From the NCBI GenBank assembly GCA_021292165.1, contig JAHFWL010001240.1, positions 1 through 64,000 of the forward strand: a stretch of 64,000 nucleotides of DNA, written 5' to 3'. The translations under genes and the position numbers were made by a program. Below are positions 45,275 through 58,904 of the stretch, one piece after another. The notes under the pieces are model-generated. The model made no database searches and was not told where the DNA came from. It worked only from the letters and a program-made list of their open reading frames with translations. Position 1 is the first letter of the stretch, and each line of letters begins with the position of its first letter. This DNA comes from Shinisaurus crocodilurus (taxonomy: Eukaryota > Chordata > Lepidosauria > Squamata > Shinisauridae).

Positions 45275-45391
45275 TACTTACAGTGCCATCCTATGCACAT
45301 GTCTACTCGTAAGTAAAGCCCCACTGAGTTCAATAGGACTTATGTCCAGGCAAGTGTGTTTTTCTGTCTAAACATGCACAGGATTGTGCCC
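45275..45391. repeat. MITE-D copy followed by a MITE-B half
   Basis: GTGCCATCCTATGCACATGT with AAGTAAAGCCCCACTGAG and its inverse GGACTTATG. From about 45357 it runs into TTTTTCTGTCTAAACATGCA and GGATTGTGCCC, the right arm of MITE-B. Confidence 0.55.
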
Positions 45392-45530
45392 AAAGTCCAA
45401 CCATTGGTCCATGTAGCGCAGTGTTCTCCACTGACTGGCAGTGGTTCAGCCAGGAGTCTTTATTTAAGGTCCTACAACTGGCCTTTTTCCCCCTGCCTGG
45501 ACATGCATAGGATTGTGCCTTTACTGACTA

Positions 45531-45796
45531 CAGCAATACCTTGGATTGCAAGTAACTTGGTTTGAGAGCATTTTGCAAGACAAGCAAATTTTTAAATATT
45601 TATTTCATATATATATATATATATATATTTACTTGATATACAAGTGATGTCTTGCAATACAAGTACTGTAGTATGGCTTAAATTAAAAATCTCTGTACAA
45701 ATTTTTTTGGGGGGGGATTTCGTTTTGATATAAGAGTGTTTTGGATTACGAGCACGTTTCTGGAACGAATTATGCTCTCAATCCAAGGCATGGCTG
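45531..45796. mobile_element. MITE-C, pogo/Tigger-like element, copy 2
   Basis: 266 bases with CAGCAATACCTTGGATTG and its inverse ending GGCATGGCTG, flanked by TA on both sides (45529-45530, 45797-45798). It is colinear with 4581-4828 and carries an internal (TA)n run at about 45607-45630. Confidence 0.8.
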
Positions 45797-46109
45797 TAAT
45801 AGTAAATAGTAGTGAACCATCCTAACTCAATAGTCGTCGTCGTGGTATTCAGTGGCGCCCTCGGGGTGTTCTGGACAATCTTTCATCATCCCTGATTATT
45901 GGCAGTGCAGGCCGGGGGCTGATGGGTGTTGCTAGGGAAGGCTGCGCCAGGAGAAGAGTGTGTGGGGCGGGCAGGGGGAGAGACTTCATATCTATCCGCA
46001 CAGCGGCTCACACCGACGGAGGCGTCTGCAGACACTTCCACGGAGGGCTTATGTATGTTTCCAGGTTGGCAAAGGATTTCCTGCAGGCGCTGGGGGCGGG
46101 GGGGCAGTT

Positions 46110-46163
46110 CCTCCCCCTCCCCTCCCCCTCCCCCTCCCCTCCCCTCCCCTCTCCCACGCTCCT
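46110..46163. promoter_or_regulatory. C-rich tract with quadruplex potential
   Basis: An irregular CCCCTCCCCTCCCC tract. The minus strand therefore has many G3-G5 runs with one- or two-base loops. It lies about 580 bases upstream of the TPM1 exon 1a start codon. Confidence 0.5.
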
Positions 46164-46279
46164 TCAGCGGCACTCAGTCCCCCACCCCCTCCGGTGGGTT
46201 TCGAAATAGGCCCGCGCGCAGTCGCTTCTCCCTTCCTTCCTTCCTTCCTCCCCCTCCCTCCGTCGGGGCTGCCCCATCG

Positions 46280-48916
<2,637 letters not shown>

Positions 48917-50761
48917 TAAGGAGGGAAATGTGACCACAGGGGGTGACCCGTGTTCCTGCACGTAAAATCCTCTCAAATGTCTCAAGACATTATTGATGCG
49001 TGTAAAACGGAGCTGCCCGAACTTTAAAATCCTTTGCCCTACAGGGCTGGAAATAACCAGGGTTACTGAGTCGAGGCTCCCAACACATTTACAGCTACCC
49101 AGTTAGGGTACCAAGAGGTATCAGTGCCTGGATGTGTAAAGGTAGGCCAGTGGTTCTTGATTTCCAAATCCTCTTGCGGTTTTGAAAGTCAGAAAAGTAG
49201 CTAAGGCTCATCAAGTCCCGTCGGTGAAAACCCAGCTCGGAAAATGATACTTGCTAGGTCTGCAGTCTGCAGGAGAGAGATCCAGAGAATAAGCATGGGG
49301 TTATATATAGCTCAGCACTTTATATGGTATAGTGCGAGAGCAGCACCCTTTGCAGTCTCTCATCCCACCCACCTGTCTCACCGCTGAGAAGCATTAAATA
49401 GTTCCATGCATGTAACTCCCAAACATGTGCAGCCCCACAGCCCTTACGGTGCAATTTAACATTCTTTCCAAGTAAAGACTTCCTCCTAAGGTCAGAGGGG
49501 GCCATGGGCACCCCAAGCAAATGATGTCATTTGAATCTCACCCCTCTAAAAACAATAACCACCTCTTTGTGAACGAATATATAAATTCAGCAAGTGGTTT
49601 TTTTTGTTTTTAAGAAAGGTTGACAAAAGCAGGCAGGGTTTTTGTTTCTGGGGTGTGTGAGAAAAGTAAGTTGTTAAGCAAAGCTCTCAAGGAAGGAAGA
49701 TCCAATATGCACTGGAAGGCAAACGTTTACATGTCTGCTTAGTTCATTGTGTAAGTTTTTTGGGGAGGGGAAAGAAACTTCTTCTGCCCAACTAGAAAAG
49801 AATCTCTTTGACTTAATTTCAGCCCTAGAACCACAGAGTGACTCTCCGTCTGAGAGTCAGACTGCATCTAATCTGGTTCAGATGTGTTTTCTCTGTATGT
49901 GGCTTTCAATAGATGGGAGTCAGCATTCCAGCTAGGCGTTTATTTAACTTGTTCAAAGGAACCGCATATAGATTCAGGGGAGATATTCCTTATAAGGAAA
50001 AGAATGCAGACTATTTTGAAATAGCTCGTCTCGGATGAAGGCTGGAGAGAGCCGAGAGAAATGCTACTGGATTCCCAGAAAGAGACTTCTGCCATTGTTC
50101 CCTTAATTGAGAAAGCAGGCATATTTATTTGCAAACTTTAAGGGGAATTTCGGGCTCCTTCATCCATCCATTTTCAAGCCGACGCACCACAAATCCTGCA
50201 TTTCCATGCTGTACCCCTTAAGTGTGAAGGCTCATTCTGTAGAAAGAGGGGTAAGGGAGTTCCAGTGTCGATTAATTTGGAAGACCGACGTGCCTAGAGA
50301 GGAAATAATTTCCTGGACTGATGCAGACAGACCTAAGAGCCGGGCGCGTGCCTCTAATGAGCGAGGACGAGCAAGAGCTCGCTGGAGTGAGCTCACAGTT
50401 ACCAGCTGACGTTGGGCCATGGCGGAGGCATTAGTCACGGCCAAGGTGGGCTCCCCTCAGCCTCCACCTCACTTCCTGTGAGATGCACCGGTTTGCCTAA
50501 CCGGTGGTGGGAGGGAGTGCCTTACTGAGTAACAGTTGGGTGTTGTGCTCCTGCTCCCCGCAGGGCCTCCTCCACCGGCTGGTGGAGTCTTGCTAGGTGC
50601 CCAGTGCTGTAAAGGTGTGTCCTCTACTATTCTAAACTGCTGTGGCTCCTCCTTTCAGAACCTTTCAGTGCCATAACATCGCTGCAGAGCAGACAGCCCC
50701 GCCTGAACATTGTTCTGCTTTGGAAGAGGGGCAAAACAGATTCGACACACAGCCTGATCTG

Positions 50762-50842
50762 ATGCATGTTTTTACTCAGAAGTAAGTCCTGCTGAGTAGA
50801 ATAGGCCTTGCTCACTAGCAAGGGTTTAGGATTGCAGCCTTA
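50762..50842. repeat. MITE-D copy
   Basis: ATGTTTTTACTCAGAAGTAA, GTCCTGCTGAGTAGAATAGG and TTTAGGATTGCAGCC; the inverted end is well preserved. Confidence 0.6.
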
Positions 50843-51049
50843 CAGCATGCCTACTCAGAAGGAAGGCCAATTAGTATAATGGAACTTGCTCCCAAGTGCA
50901 CAAAATTACTGCTGTAATCGGGCAAGCTGATCTCAGAATTTCTGGCGTCTGCCCGTTCTTTCCATCCCATGGTGGATAAATTCCTCCATGGGTATTCCTG
51001 CAGTTGAAGGCCTCCTAAGGGGACAGATGTTCGGGGACAGTACCGCATC

Positions 51050-51610
51050 TAAAGTCCATATTAGTTTAAGTGCTTTATTAAGCCAACCAAAATATCATCA
51101 AAAATGTGCAAGCTTTTGAGATCTCCAGATCTTTTAATCAGGCAAGGTGCTGTTATAAAAGGCAGGTTTGGCGGGAGAATGGGGAGGGGGGAAACGGTGA
51201 CTTGATAGTGAAGTCACAGTATCCGCACGGTCAAGATAAAGTGGGGGTCTGCAGATATTCAAATTAGGCTCTGTGGTCAACATGTGATGGTTACAACTTA
51301 CAAGATTGTTCCTGGAGCAGCCCCAAGGGTTGCTGGGAATCAGAAAGGGGGGAATGTTGGATCCTCCATTTGGGAAATACAAAATCCCGCTGTTACTCAG
51401 AAACACAAAAGATATTTCCAAAATGGGGGATGCAATGTTTTGACTACTTTATCTTGGGACCTGATCATGCAGACACTGTGACTTCACCATCATCAGGTTT
51501 GCTTCTCATTCTTCCGCCAAACCTCCTCTTTGTAACATCTTGCCTGATGAAGAGCTCATTTTCGGTGATCTTTTGGTTGGTCTAATAAAGCTATTACACT
51601 AATTTTGGAT
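51050..51610. mobile_element. Penelope-like debris in inverted arrangement
   Basis: The left part (TTTATTAAGCCAACCAAAAT, GCAAGCTTTTGAGATCTCCA, GATCTTTTAATCAGGCAAGG) is the inverse of the right part (CTTGCCTGATGAAGAGCTCA, TCTTTTGGTTGGTCTAATAA). The inner parts GTGACTTGATAGTGAAGTCA and GACTTCACCATCATCAGG also mirror each other. The minus strand of the left part carries a hammerhead-like core (see findings). Such cores are known from Penelope-like retroelements; no reverse transcriptase is present. Confidence 0.5.
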
Positions 51611-54347
51611 CCCCCCCCCTTTAAGGTTAACATGGCTACCTTTGGAGTTCTCTTACATCTAAAATTGTCAGCCATGTGGATTTTTTCTCCCCCAGAAACG
51701 AGGAGGGTGACCATGCCAGGTTCCTTCTGGCTTCTGTGCACAACTCTTTCTTGAACAATCTATTTGGTGACTGAGATATCAGTTTCACATGTGAGTCTCC
51801 ACGGACATAATCCTGAACACACTCCTGTGTGGAAAGGAAATGATTATATCGGAATGAACAGGGTGTAGATAGCCATTTCTACAGTTCCCGCCTTGCAAAC
51901 TACTCCATTCATTAACAGGGATATTTTATGGGCAACCATAATTTAAAGCTCAGTTTAAATGCGATCCTGCGTGTGTTTTAAAAGGAAACTTACATGTGCA
52001 GAGCTCTGTGTCAGGTATACGCTGGGTCACTGGAACTTCCACATGTGACAGTAGCTTGCCACTGTCATGTGCTCCCAGACCACATCCCCGGTGTGCCAAT
52101 ATTGCTCATAATATTGCTCGGGGGCACTAGCCACTGAATTTATATCATATGCAAAGTGCTTAGTCCCAGGAGGACAGGGTGTGTGTGCGTGCATGCTTCT
52201 TTTTTTTTAATGCGTCATGTTTAAACCAGGCCTAAGAAGGCCTTGCATCCGGTTGTTCGGTGTCATAGGCAAATACTGCAATGCGCCCTATTTAGCTCTG
52301 GAGCCCAATTGCCTCTTCTCAACCACCACACCCAAATTTGCAGCTCATTTGCCCAAGACCTGAAGCCAACATTAAACACCCATTTTACATCCTAATCAAA
52401 GGGGAACCCTGGCTAGCTTTGGCCATATTTCATCTCGGCATTTAAAGCAGGAGTGGGCAATCCCCACTCTCCACGAGGAGGAGGCAGAAGGAGGAAGGAT
52501 CGTAGCTCGCCAGAAGAGCAATTGCTTTACCTGCAGAGGTGCCAGGTTTATTTCCTGCCATCTCTAGTTTAAAGGATCATTCTTGGGTAGCAGGGCTGAT
52601 CCTTGCCTGAGATCCGACCAGAGCAAAAAATAGAGGGCTAGGTGGTATCCATGCCCTCTGGATCTCCAGGTCCTGTTGAGAAGGACCCGGAGTTCCTTCC
52701 GCATCAGCCCCATAGGTCAGTGGCTGATGCACACCACTTTCCACACCTATTTAGTTCAACTAAACGTTGGTGCTGCCACAGTAGCATCGCGAGTACTGTG
52801 GCCTCCCCTTCACTCTAAGGAATACCTTCTTTCACCAAAGTCCCAGATCAGGACGAAAGTCCTATTCCAACTGGTTACATGGGAGCACCTGGATATGATG
52901 CAGTTTGACGGGCCTGAATGTTTTTTGTTTTTCCAGTTCAGTATGCCTTAGCCAGCTTGCCACCCACTTCTTGACTACCTCCAGTAATTCCCTGTGCCTG
53001 CCCTCACCCATATTTGGGGATCTCCTCCATAGACAATACCATGGGGCGCTGCAACAGTATGTTGCAGCATATCCATGCCCACGTATAGGAGTGCTTCTGT
53101 TTAGGGTGCCAGTCATGTCCTCCCTCCAGGAGACCCTAAGCTGCAAAAGGCTCTTGCAGGCCAATTCACTCCCCCCACCACCCCTTTTTCATTTTCAACT
53201 GACATTTTGTGCTCAGTCCTTACTGGGCCGTTTGGATGTGTGTTTTCTACTGCCCCCCCCCTTTTTAATGTTTCGTACTTCTGCATACCTCAGGGCTCAG
53301 CCAAACATGCTGATACCTTCCCCTCTTGCTTCTCAGTAGTCTCAGTTTGGCTCCAGTCCTGTCGGCGCTCAACCATCTCACTATTAGAGGGGATGGTGAT
53401 CTTCACCACCCCTCCCCCCACCCCATCATTTCCAAGATGTTCTCGTGGTAGCAAGCAGTCGCCTCTGCCCTGTTATTGTAAGACCTGTGCAAGCTTTTTT
53501 TGGGGGTGGTGGTGTTAAAATGTCTATGATTTGTACAGCTCCTAACGCACCGTTGTCACAAAATAAATGGCACAGCAACGGTAACAGGCGAGATAAGTGT
53601 ACAGCAAGGGACATAAAGCAAAAGGAGAATCCTGAAGCCCTGATAGGGCAAAATGACTCCGGAATGTGGAGTGTTAAATGCAAGGTGTGTCTCCTGTTTA
53701 CCTTTCTCTCTGTTCTAGCCAGTCGTCTTCCCAGCTCTAACCTAACAGGTTTTCTCTTTTAACCCCCTGTTTCCTTTGAGGGGGGGGTGGAGCCACCATT
53801 TCCCCACTCAGTTTGCGCTGCAAGATAACACAAACATATTCTGAGTCAGGGAGGTGAGGGGGCTTCCAAATGAGGCTTTCACGGTGCTGTCAGGGGGCTC
53901 ATTCACAGAACTTTACGGGGGGTTCCAGATGATGACATATTTCCTCTCGCACTTCTCCTGTCTCTTCCCACTGCTTCTTTCGTCTTTTCCAGCACATGGA
54001 ATAGCTGCACACGGCCTTTTGAGTGGTGGTGCTAGGAGCCCTTTGCCTGGAAGCACCCTAAATCTCTCTGCTAGGTGTGTGGAAGGGGGAAAGGCTCCTC
54101 CTGGGGGGGGGCGCCCCCCCGACACACATACGGGCACACAGGGGTGCACGGGCGCTATGTTTGCTGATAATGTGCACGAGTGTACTTTTCAAAACTCACA
54201 TCAGTTGTCCAAGCTGCAGCGCTCCCGAGCAATATGGCGATTAATGATACTGGCCTACCTTACAGGACTGTTGTGATAACTGCTCAGATAAGGCATGTGA
54301 AATTATTTGAATGCTAACAGATGCTATTTAACTGCTAAGTAGTATTA

Positions 54348-54440
54348 ATGCTGCAATCCTAAACATACTTAACTAGGAAGTAAACCCCATCAGACACAGT
54401 AGAGAGACATAGTTCTGAGTAAACATGTCTAAGATTGCAC
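54348..54440. repeat. MITE-D copy
   Basis: GCTGCAATCCTAAACATACT, GGAAGTAAACCCCATCAGAC, and an inverse end TGAGTAAACATGTCTAAGAT. Confidence 0.6.
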
Positions 54441-55369
54441 TGTTCATCTCCTTGCATACTTGTGATGCAAGAGCACAACGCCCCTCTTATTCCCACACCC
54501 TCCCATTTAATTCAGGCCTACAGTTGCCCTTTCATGGTGGCCTTTTCACAGGCTCTGAATTAGGCGAGAGCCTGACTTATTTTTGCACATCTGAGCCTTG
54601 TCAAGTAGCCTTATGAAGAATTAACGCTAGGAATTTGCAGTAGCCCCAAGTTACCGGCAACTACTTCAGTAGCATTGTTCAAAACTATTGACCCAACTCC
54701 TTTGAGTACCTACTTTCTCTGTCTTGCTTTCTTTTCCTCCAACTCTTCCTTCCCTCGCTAGCCACTGGGGCATTTTAATCCGGGAAATGTTGCTGTAACA
54801 TCACTTTGATCAAAAGAATCTTAATGTGCGCGTCCCGCTTTTTGCTGGGGGGGAGGGGCGAGTCCCTGTGTGCCCCGCCCCACCCTGGAACGGAGTGTGA
54901 AGCGGTGGCCGCCAGGGGGCACGCGTGACCAATTCTGCGGCAGCACCTAAGCCAGCATTTGTGCAAGTCAAGAGAGTGATGGAAGAGCATTCCATGGTGG
55001 GGGGAGGGGAACGAGGAATTTCCAGTAGTTTTGACCATCCCTTTTGGAGGGTTTCTCAGCCCGTCTGATCACGGGGCAGCATCTCCCCTTAAAAAGGGAC
55101 AAGTGGCAGGTAATGATGGGAAAGGCAGAGGAGGCCGTCTGAGCTTGTCGAAGCCGTATTGACTCCGACATCAGCCCCGCTGATTTTCCATGGGGCGAAA
55201 ACGGTGCGATCCTGTATACCGCAGGGAGGGGGGAACGCGGGGCTACGCAGAAGTCGTTGGACGGCAGCTCCCCTCACCCTGGCCTAGGCTGCCTGGGGCT
55301 GATGGGAATTGCAGTACAAGGCCATCTAGACGGGGCGGGGCAGGCGTTCCGCACCGCTGCAGGACGCAT

Positions 55370-55431
55370 TTAGGGCGCAATCCCGTGCTTGTTTAGACAG
55401 GAGTCCTAAACAGGCATAGGATTGCGCCCTG
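55370..55431. mobile_element. MITE-B mini copy beside the 1b promoter
   Basis: A 62-base hairpin, TTAGGGCGCAATCC...GGATTGCGCCCTGA, with the centre reduced to GACAGGAGTC. It lies about 445 bases upstream of the exon 1b start codon. CpG has replaced CA in the terminal repeat (GGGCGCAATC), unlike the other copies. Confidence 0.8.
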
Positions 55432-55875
55432 AGCGGAGTAGACCCGGCTAGGAGGCGCGCTTACTCCCTAGCGACGGCGGCGCTGCAGCCTGGGGCCGCG
55501 ATCCCGCGTCAGCCCCGCTGAGGCGGGCTCCCGAGTAGACCTGGGAGCCACCCTCCGCCGGGGCGGACTCCCGCGCCCCCGGAGCCGCCCCAGCGCAAGC
55601 CTCGCGGCGCGGCGCCCCAGCTGGGAGGGACGGGGCGGCTCCTCCCGGCGCAGGTGGCGGCTGGCTGGCGGGCGGGCGGGCGGGGAAGGAGAACTTCCGG
55701 AGGGGCCGCGGGAGGAGCCGGAGCCGAGCCAGCTGCAGCCAGCGGTGGGCGCCGAGCGGAGGGCGTTGCGGCGCACTGCCTGGGACTGCGCGGGCTGCCC
55801 GGCTGGCTGCTCGCTCCCGCTCCGCCCTTCCTTCCTTCCTTCCTCCTTGCCTTGCTTCCTGCCCCCTCTCCTCCG
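55432..55875 (+). promoter_or_regulatory. TPM1: TPM1 internal CpG-rich promoter and 5' UTR (exon 1b)
   Basis: Very GC- and CpG-rich sequence with no TATA box and GC-box-like GGCGGGCGGGCGGGCGGGG at about 55667. The CpG-rich stretch continues to about 56600 through the exon. This is the expected position of the alternative promoter that drives short (about 248-residue) non-muscle tropomyosins. Confidence 0.75.
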
Positions 55876-56010
55876 ATGGCGGCGGGGATGAGCTCGCTGG
55901 AGGCCGTGCGCAGGAAGATCCGGAGCCTGCAAGAGCAGGCGGACGGAGCCGAGGAGCGGGCGGGCCGCCTCCAGCGGGAGCTCGACGAGGAGCGGGCGCT
56001 GCGCGAGCAG
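55876..56010 (+). CDS. TPM1: TPM1 exon 1b (short-isoform first coding exon)
   Basis: Forty-five codons, MAAGMSSLEAVRRKIRSLQE and on to ELDEERALREQ, ending in phase 0 at a GTAAGG donor (56011). The SLEAVRRKIRSLQEQAD core and ERAG.LQREL block identify TPM1 exon 1b rather than the 1b exons of TPM3 or TPM4. Mammalian exon 1b has 44 codons; here there is one more near the N terminus. A second in-frame ATG at codon 5 (55888) has G at -3 and would give a MSSLEAV start; the first ATG has C at -3 but G at +4. I chose the first because MA(A)G aligns with the mammalian MAG start. It splices directly to exon 3, bypassing exon 2. Confidence 0.93.
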
Positions 56011-56765
56011 GTAAGGCGAGGAAGCGCCCGTCCCTCGCGCCGCCCCGCTCGCCCGCCTCCCGGGACGTCTCCGCGGCCGCTTCTCTGGGCTTGGCCCCCG
56101 CCGCAGGTGGGGGCGTCGGGGGAGCCATTTCCGCCGTCCCTCCGCGGATCCTCCCCACACCCCCATCGGGGGCGACTGGGCAGCCCCCGCCCTGCCAGGG
56201 CCGTTCTCGGGCTTGGCCGTGCGGGATCGGCTTTGCAAGGCCCGGGCGCCTACCGAGAGGCTGTCCCGGGGGAGGAACACCCCTCCCCAAAATGCTTCCC
56301 TCCCGCAAGCCTGCCTCGCGTTCGGGGCGCGGGAGGCCCCGCCGCGGCGGCCGGCAGTTCCTCCTTTTTCTTTCCACCCAAAGGGAATTGGGGGGGAAAG
56401 GGATCGCCGCGCGCGCTCCCGCTCGGCAAACAAAGGCTTTCCGCTGCCCTGGATGGCTTCTTTCGGGGGGGGGGACCCTTCCCATGCCCACCCAGCGCGG
56501 CATTGCGCAGGGAAAGGGCGCTTGCTTTCCAAGTTTCCCGGCCAGCCTGGCCTCCAGCCGCCCTTCCCTGGGAAACAAAGGTTAAACTCCAGGATGCCTG
56601 GGCGGCAACGGCAGGAAGCGGCTCCCGAACCCTGTTGCACAAAGGCAGGGCTTCTGGAAGTTCTCTGCAAGGGGCACGGCTAGGAAAACTGCCTCCTAAC
56701 TTCAGCCAAGTCGAAGGTCTTGATCCAGTTGGATCTCAGGCTCAGACCCTGTTATCTGGAGTATG

Positions 56766-56912
56766 TTCATAGAGTTGGAAGGGGCCTACAAGGCCATCGA
56801 GTCCAACCCCCTGCTCAATGCAGGAAACTAGGGGAGGGGTCTCGCATCCAAGTAATAACCAGGCCTGACCCTGCTTAGCTTTCCACGCTCAGACAAGTTG
56901 AGCCAGCATAAG
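56766..56912 (-). repeat. SINE-5S copy
   Basis: On the minus strand, the 5S-like head (GGCTCAACTTGTCTGAGCGT, GAAAGCTAAGCAGGGTCAGG, TTACTTGGATGCGAGACC) is followed by the CCTCTAG...CTGCATTGAGCAGG linker and a CR1-type tail GGCCTTGTAGGCCCCTTCCA, ending CTCTATGA. Confidence 0.85.
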
Positions 56913-57249
56913 CCACAGCCAGGTCTGTTATGTGGTAGACATCCCAACGGAAAAGAGTGCCTCTGAGCATTACTGGGCTGGTTTTATCTGGAGAATGTGG
57001 CAAACATCCCAGTGGAAAAGAGTGCCTCGGAGCATAAGTGGGCTGAGTTTCCATCATTGGCTTTGTGCGTCTGTGGTTTTAATGGGTGCATAATATGCGT
57101 CTGTAACATGTTCCCATTAAAAAATCAATATGCAAAGTGTCTCTGGGGGGAGGAAGGCATGGCTTTGGGTCAGAGAGCGAGGCTTCGAGTGGTTTTTTTA
57201 AAAGGGTATAAAATCCACGCTAACCACATGGGTCATGCGTTCGTGTGTA

Positions 57250-57442
57250 TATCAGTTATTTTATTCTGTTTTTATCATGCCATTCCTGTGGGCAGCCCTG
57301 AACTGCGTGTCGGCCTAGCATCCTCCCTGCGAGGTAGGTTAGGCCGAGAGAGAGCGACTCACTGAAGGCACCCCAGTGATCTTCGTAGCCAAGTGGAGAC
57401 TTGAACTCAACCGTTCTGTCCAATGCACCAGACTAGCTTTCC
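57250..57442 (-). repeat. SINE-M copy
   Basis: Minus-strand head GTGCATTGGACAGAACGGTT with decayed B box, then CTCTCTCTCGGCCTAACCTA, CCTCGCAGGG and a tail ending in AATAAAATAACTG. Diverged. Confidence 0.6.
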
Positions 57443-57617
57443 TCTTCGAAATTCCAGGAAGTAGAGATCGAGGGAGGGTCAGATTTTGCTCCTATGTGTC
57501 CTAAAAGGGAAAGTGAGGATTTCCGTGGGTGTGTCCTTCACAACTGAGGCCGCTTGGATGGGTGTTGCACTGTGCCCGAGCTCAAAAGGTAGCATGAGAG
57601 CGAATGAACGCTCATTA

Positions 57618-57756
57618 TTAAGGGCACAATCCTATCAGGTTTAGATAGCAAAAAGTCCTATAACTCCCAGCATGCCCCAGCCGGCATAGCCAGCTGGGGC
57701 ATGCTGGGAGTTGTAGGACATGTTGCTGTCTAAACCTGCATAGGATTGTGCCCTAA
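57618..57756. mobile_element. MITE-B, long hairpin copy
   Basis: TTAAGGGCACAATCCTATC to CATAGGATTGTGCCCTAA; the centre CAGCATGCCCCAGCCGGCAT and its inverse form a near-complete hairpin of about 139 bases. Confidence 0.85.
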
Positions 57757-57774
57757 GTCTAATAGTGTTCTGAG

Positions 57775-57877
57775 TTGGCCTTCCCCAACCAACTTGGTGC
57801 CCTTGAGGTGTGTTGGACCAAAATTGCCATCATGCCCGGTCCAACACATCTCAAGGGCACCAGGTTGGCAGGCGGTT
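57775..57877. mobile_element. MITE-E copy
   Basis: GGCCTTCCCCAACCAACTTG, CCTTGAGGTGTGTTGGACCA and the inverse GGTCCAACACATCTCAAGGG form a clear hairpin. Confidence 0.7.
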
Positions 57878-57968
57878 CTTAAGTTATTCTTGCAGATGTA
57901 TGGACTGGAGTTCCCAATGATTTGTTGATGGAAGAGTTGGGGATGTAAGAAGAGGCCTGTGACTCACG

Positions 57969-58118
57969 CTGGCTCAGCTTGTCTGAGCGTGGAAAGCTAA
58001 GCAGGGTCAGGCCTGGTTATTACTTGGATGGGAGACCCCTCCTCTAGTTTCCTGCATTGAGCAGGGGGTTGGACTCGATGGCCTTGTAGGCCCCTTCCAA
58101 CTCTATGATCCTATGAAA
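57969..58118 (+). repeat. SINE-5S copy, best preserved
   Basis: The head GGCTCAGCTTGTCTGAGCGT, GGAAAGCTAAGCAGGGTCAG, GCCTGGTTATTACTTGGATG, GGAGACC corresponds to the 5S rRNA sequence from its GTCTGATCTCGGAAGC region through GGGAGACC. The linker CCTCTAGTTTCCTGCATTGA and the CR1-type tail ending CTATGATCCTATGA follow. Confidence 0.9.
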
Positions 58119-58124
58119 CCTTAA

Positions 58125-58450
58125 GAGTCCTGCCAGACCAGGCCAAGGGTCCGCCTTGTCCAACATCCTGACCCTAGGAAGCCCACAAGCAGGACCGGAA
58201 GACAAAAGCCCTTTCCTGTTGTTACGCCCCAGCAACTGGTAGTCCATGATATACTGCCTCTGAACTTGGAGGTTGCATTTAGGCATCATGAGGAGTAGCC
58301 ACTGGTAGATTTTCCCCTTCTTCGTGTATTTGACTAATCCCCTTTTACTGTTGGCCATCGCTGCATCCTGCTGCAGCAAATTCCATAATTCAGCTGTGCG
58401 TTGCATGAAGGGCCAACAGTCTTTTTGTCCACCCTGAATGTACTGCGTTA
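58125..58450 (-). repeat. CR1-like repeat, longer copy
   Basis: GTCCTGCCAGACCAGGCCAA, GCCCACAAGCAGGACCGGAA, GCCCCAGCAACTGGTAGTCC, CTAATCCCCTTTTACTGTTG and CTGCAGCAAATTCCATAATT: the same order as 9765 and 33571 but extending further. Confidence 0.6.
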
Positions 58451-58703
58451 GAACTGGTGGTCAGTCAATTTCTGGAATTATGAGAGATGGAGAAAAATTA
58501 TCTTCCAATCCAGACCTGTGCATAATTTTAATAAACCTTTTACCGCAGCTGTGTAAATGAGCCCACAGAAGTTACTAGCCTGCAGTGTATTTATTTTTTA
58601 CCAGCCCGCTAAGAGGCTAGCAGACTAGGGTGTTTCCATGTTGGCTGTGAAGGCAGAGATTTCCTCCATGGCCAGTATGGAAATGCAGGCTACTAGCCTC
58701 TTG

Positions 58704-58902
58704 GGAACATCGGAAGCTGCCTTATACTGAGTCAGACCATCGGTCCATCTAGCCCAGCATTGTCGACACTGACTGGCAGCAATGGTGCTCCAGGGTTTCA
58801 GGCAGGATTCTTTCCAAGCCCTACCTGGAGGCTGGGGGTCGAACCTGGGACCTTCTGCACTCAAAGCATGTGCTCTGTCACACTGAGCGATGGTCCCTCC
58901 CT
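58704..58902 (-). repeat. SINE-T copy, near full length
   Basis: On the minus strand: head GACCATCGCTCAGTGTGACA, GCACATGCTTTGAGTGCAGA, B box GGTTCGACC, body CCTGAAACCCTGGAGCACCA, and CR1-like tail CTAGATGGACCGATGGTCTG, ending GATGTTC. Confidence 0.8.
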
Positions 58903-58904
58903 TC

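Noticed and set aside
51540..51575. Active hammerhead ribozyme on the + strand
   Set aside because: CTGATGA is intact, but no complementary second strand of stem II and no GAAA follow.
55448..56772. Frames of 370-400 codons on both strands around exon 1b
   Set aside because: Only the short + frame segment 55876-56010 has the tropomyosin signature and a donor site. The rest is stop-poor CpG-rich DNA.
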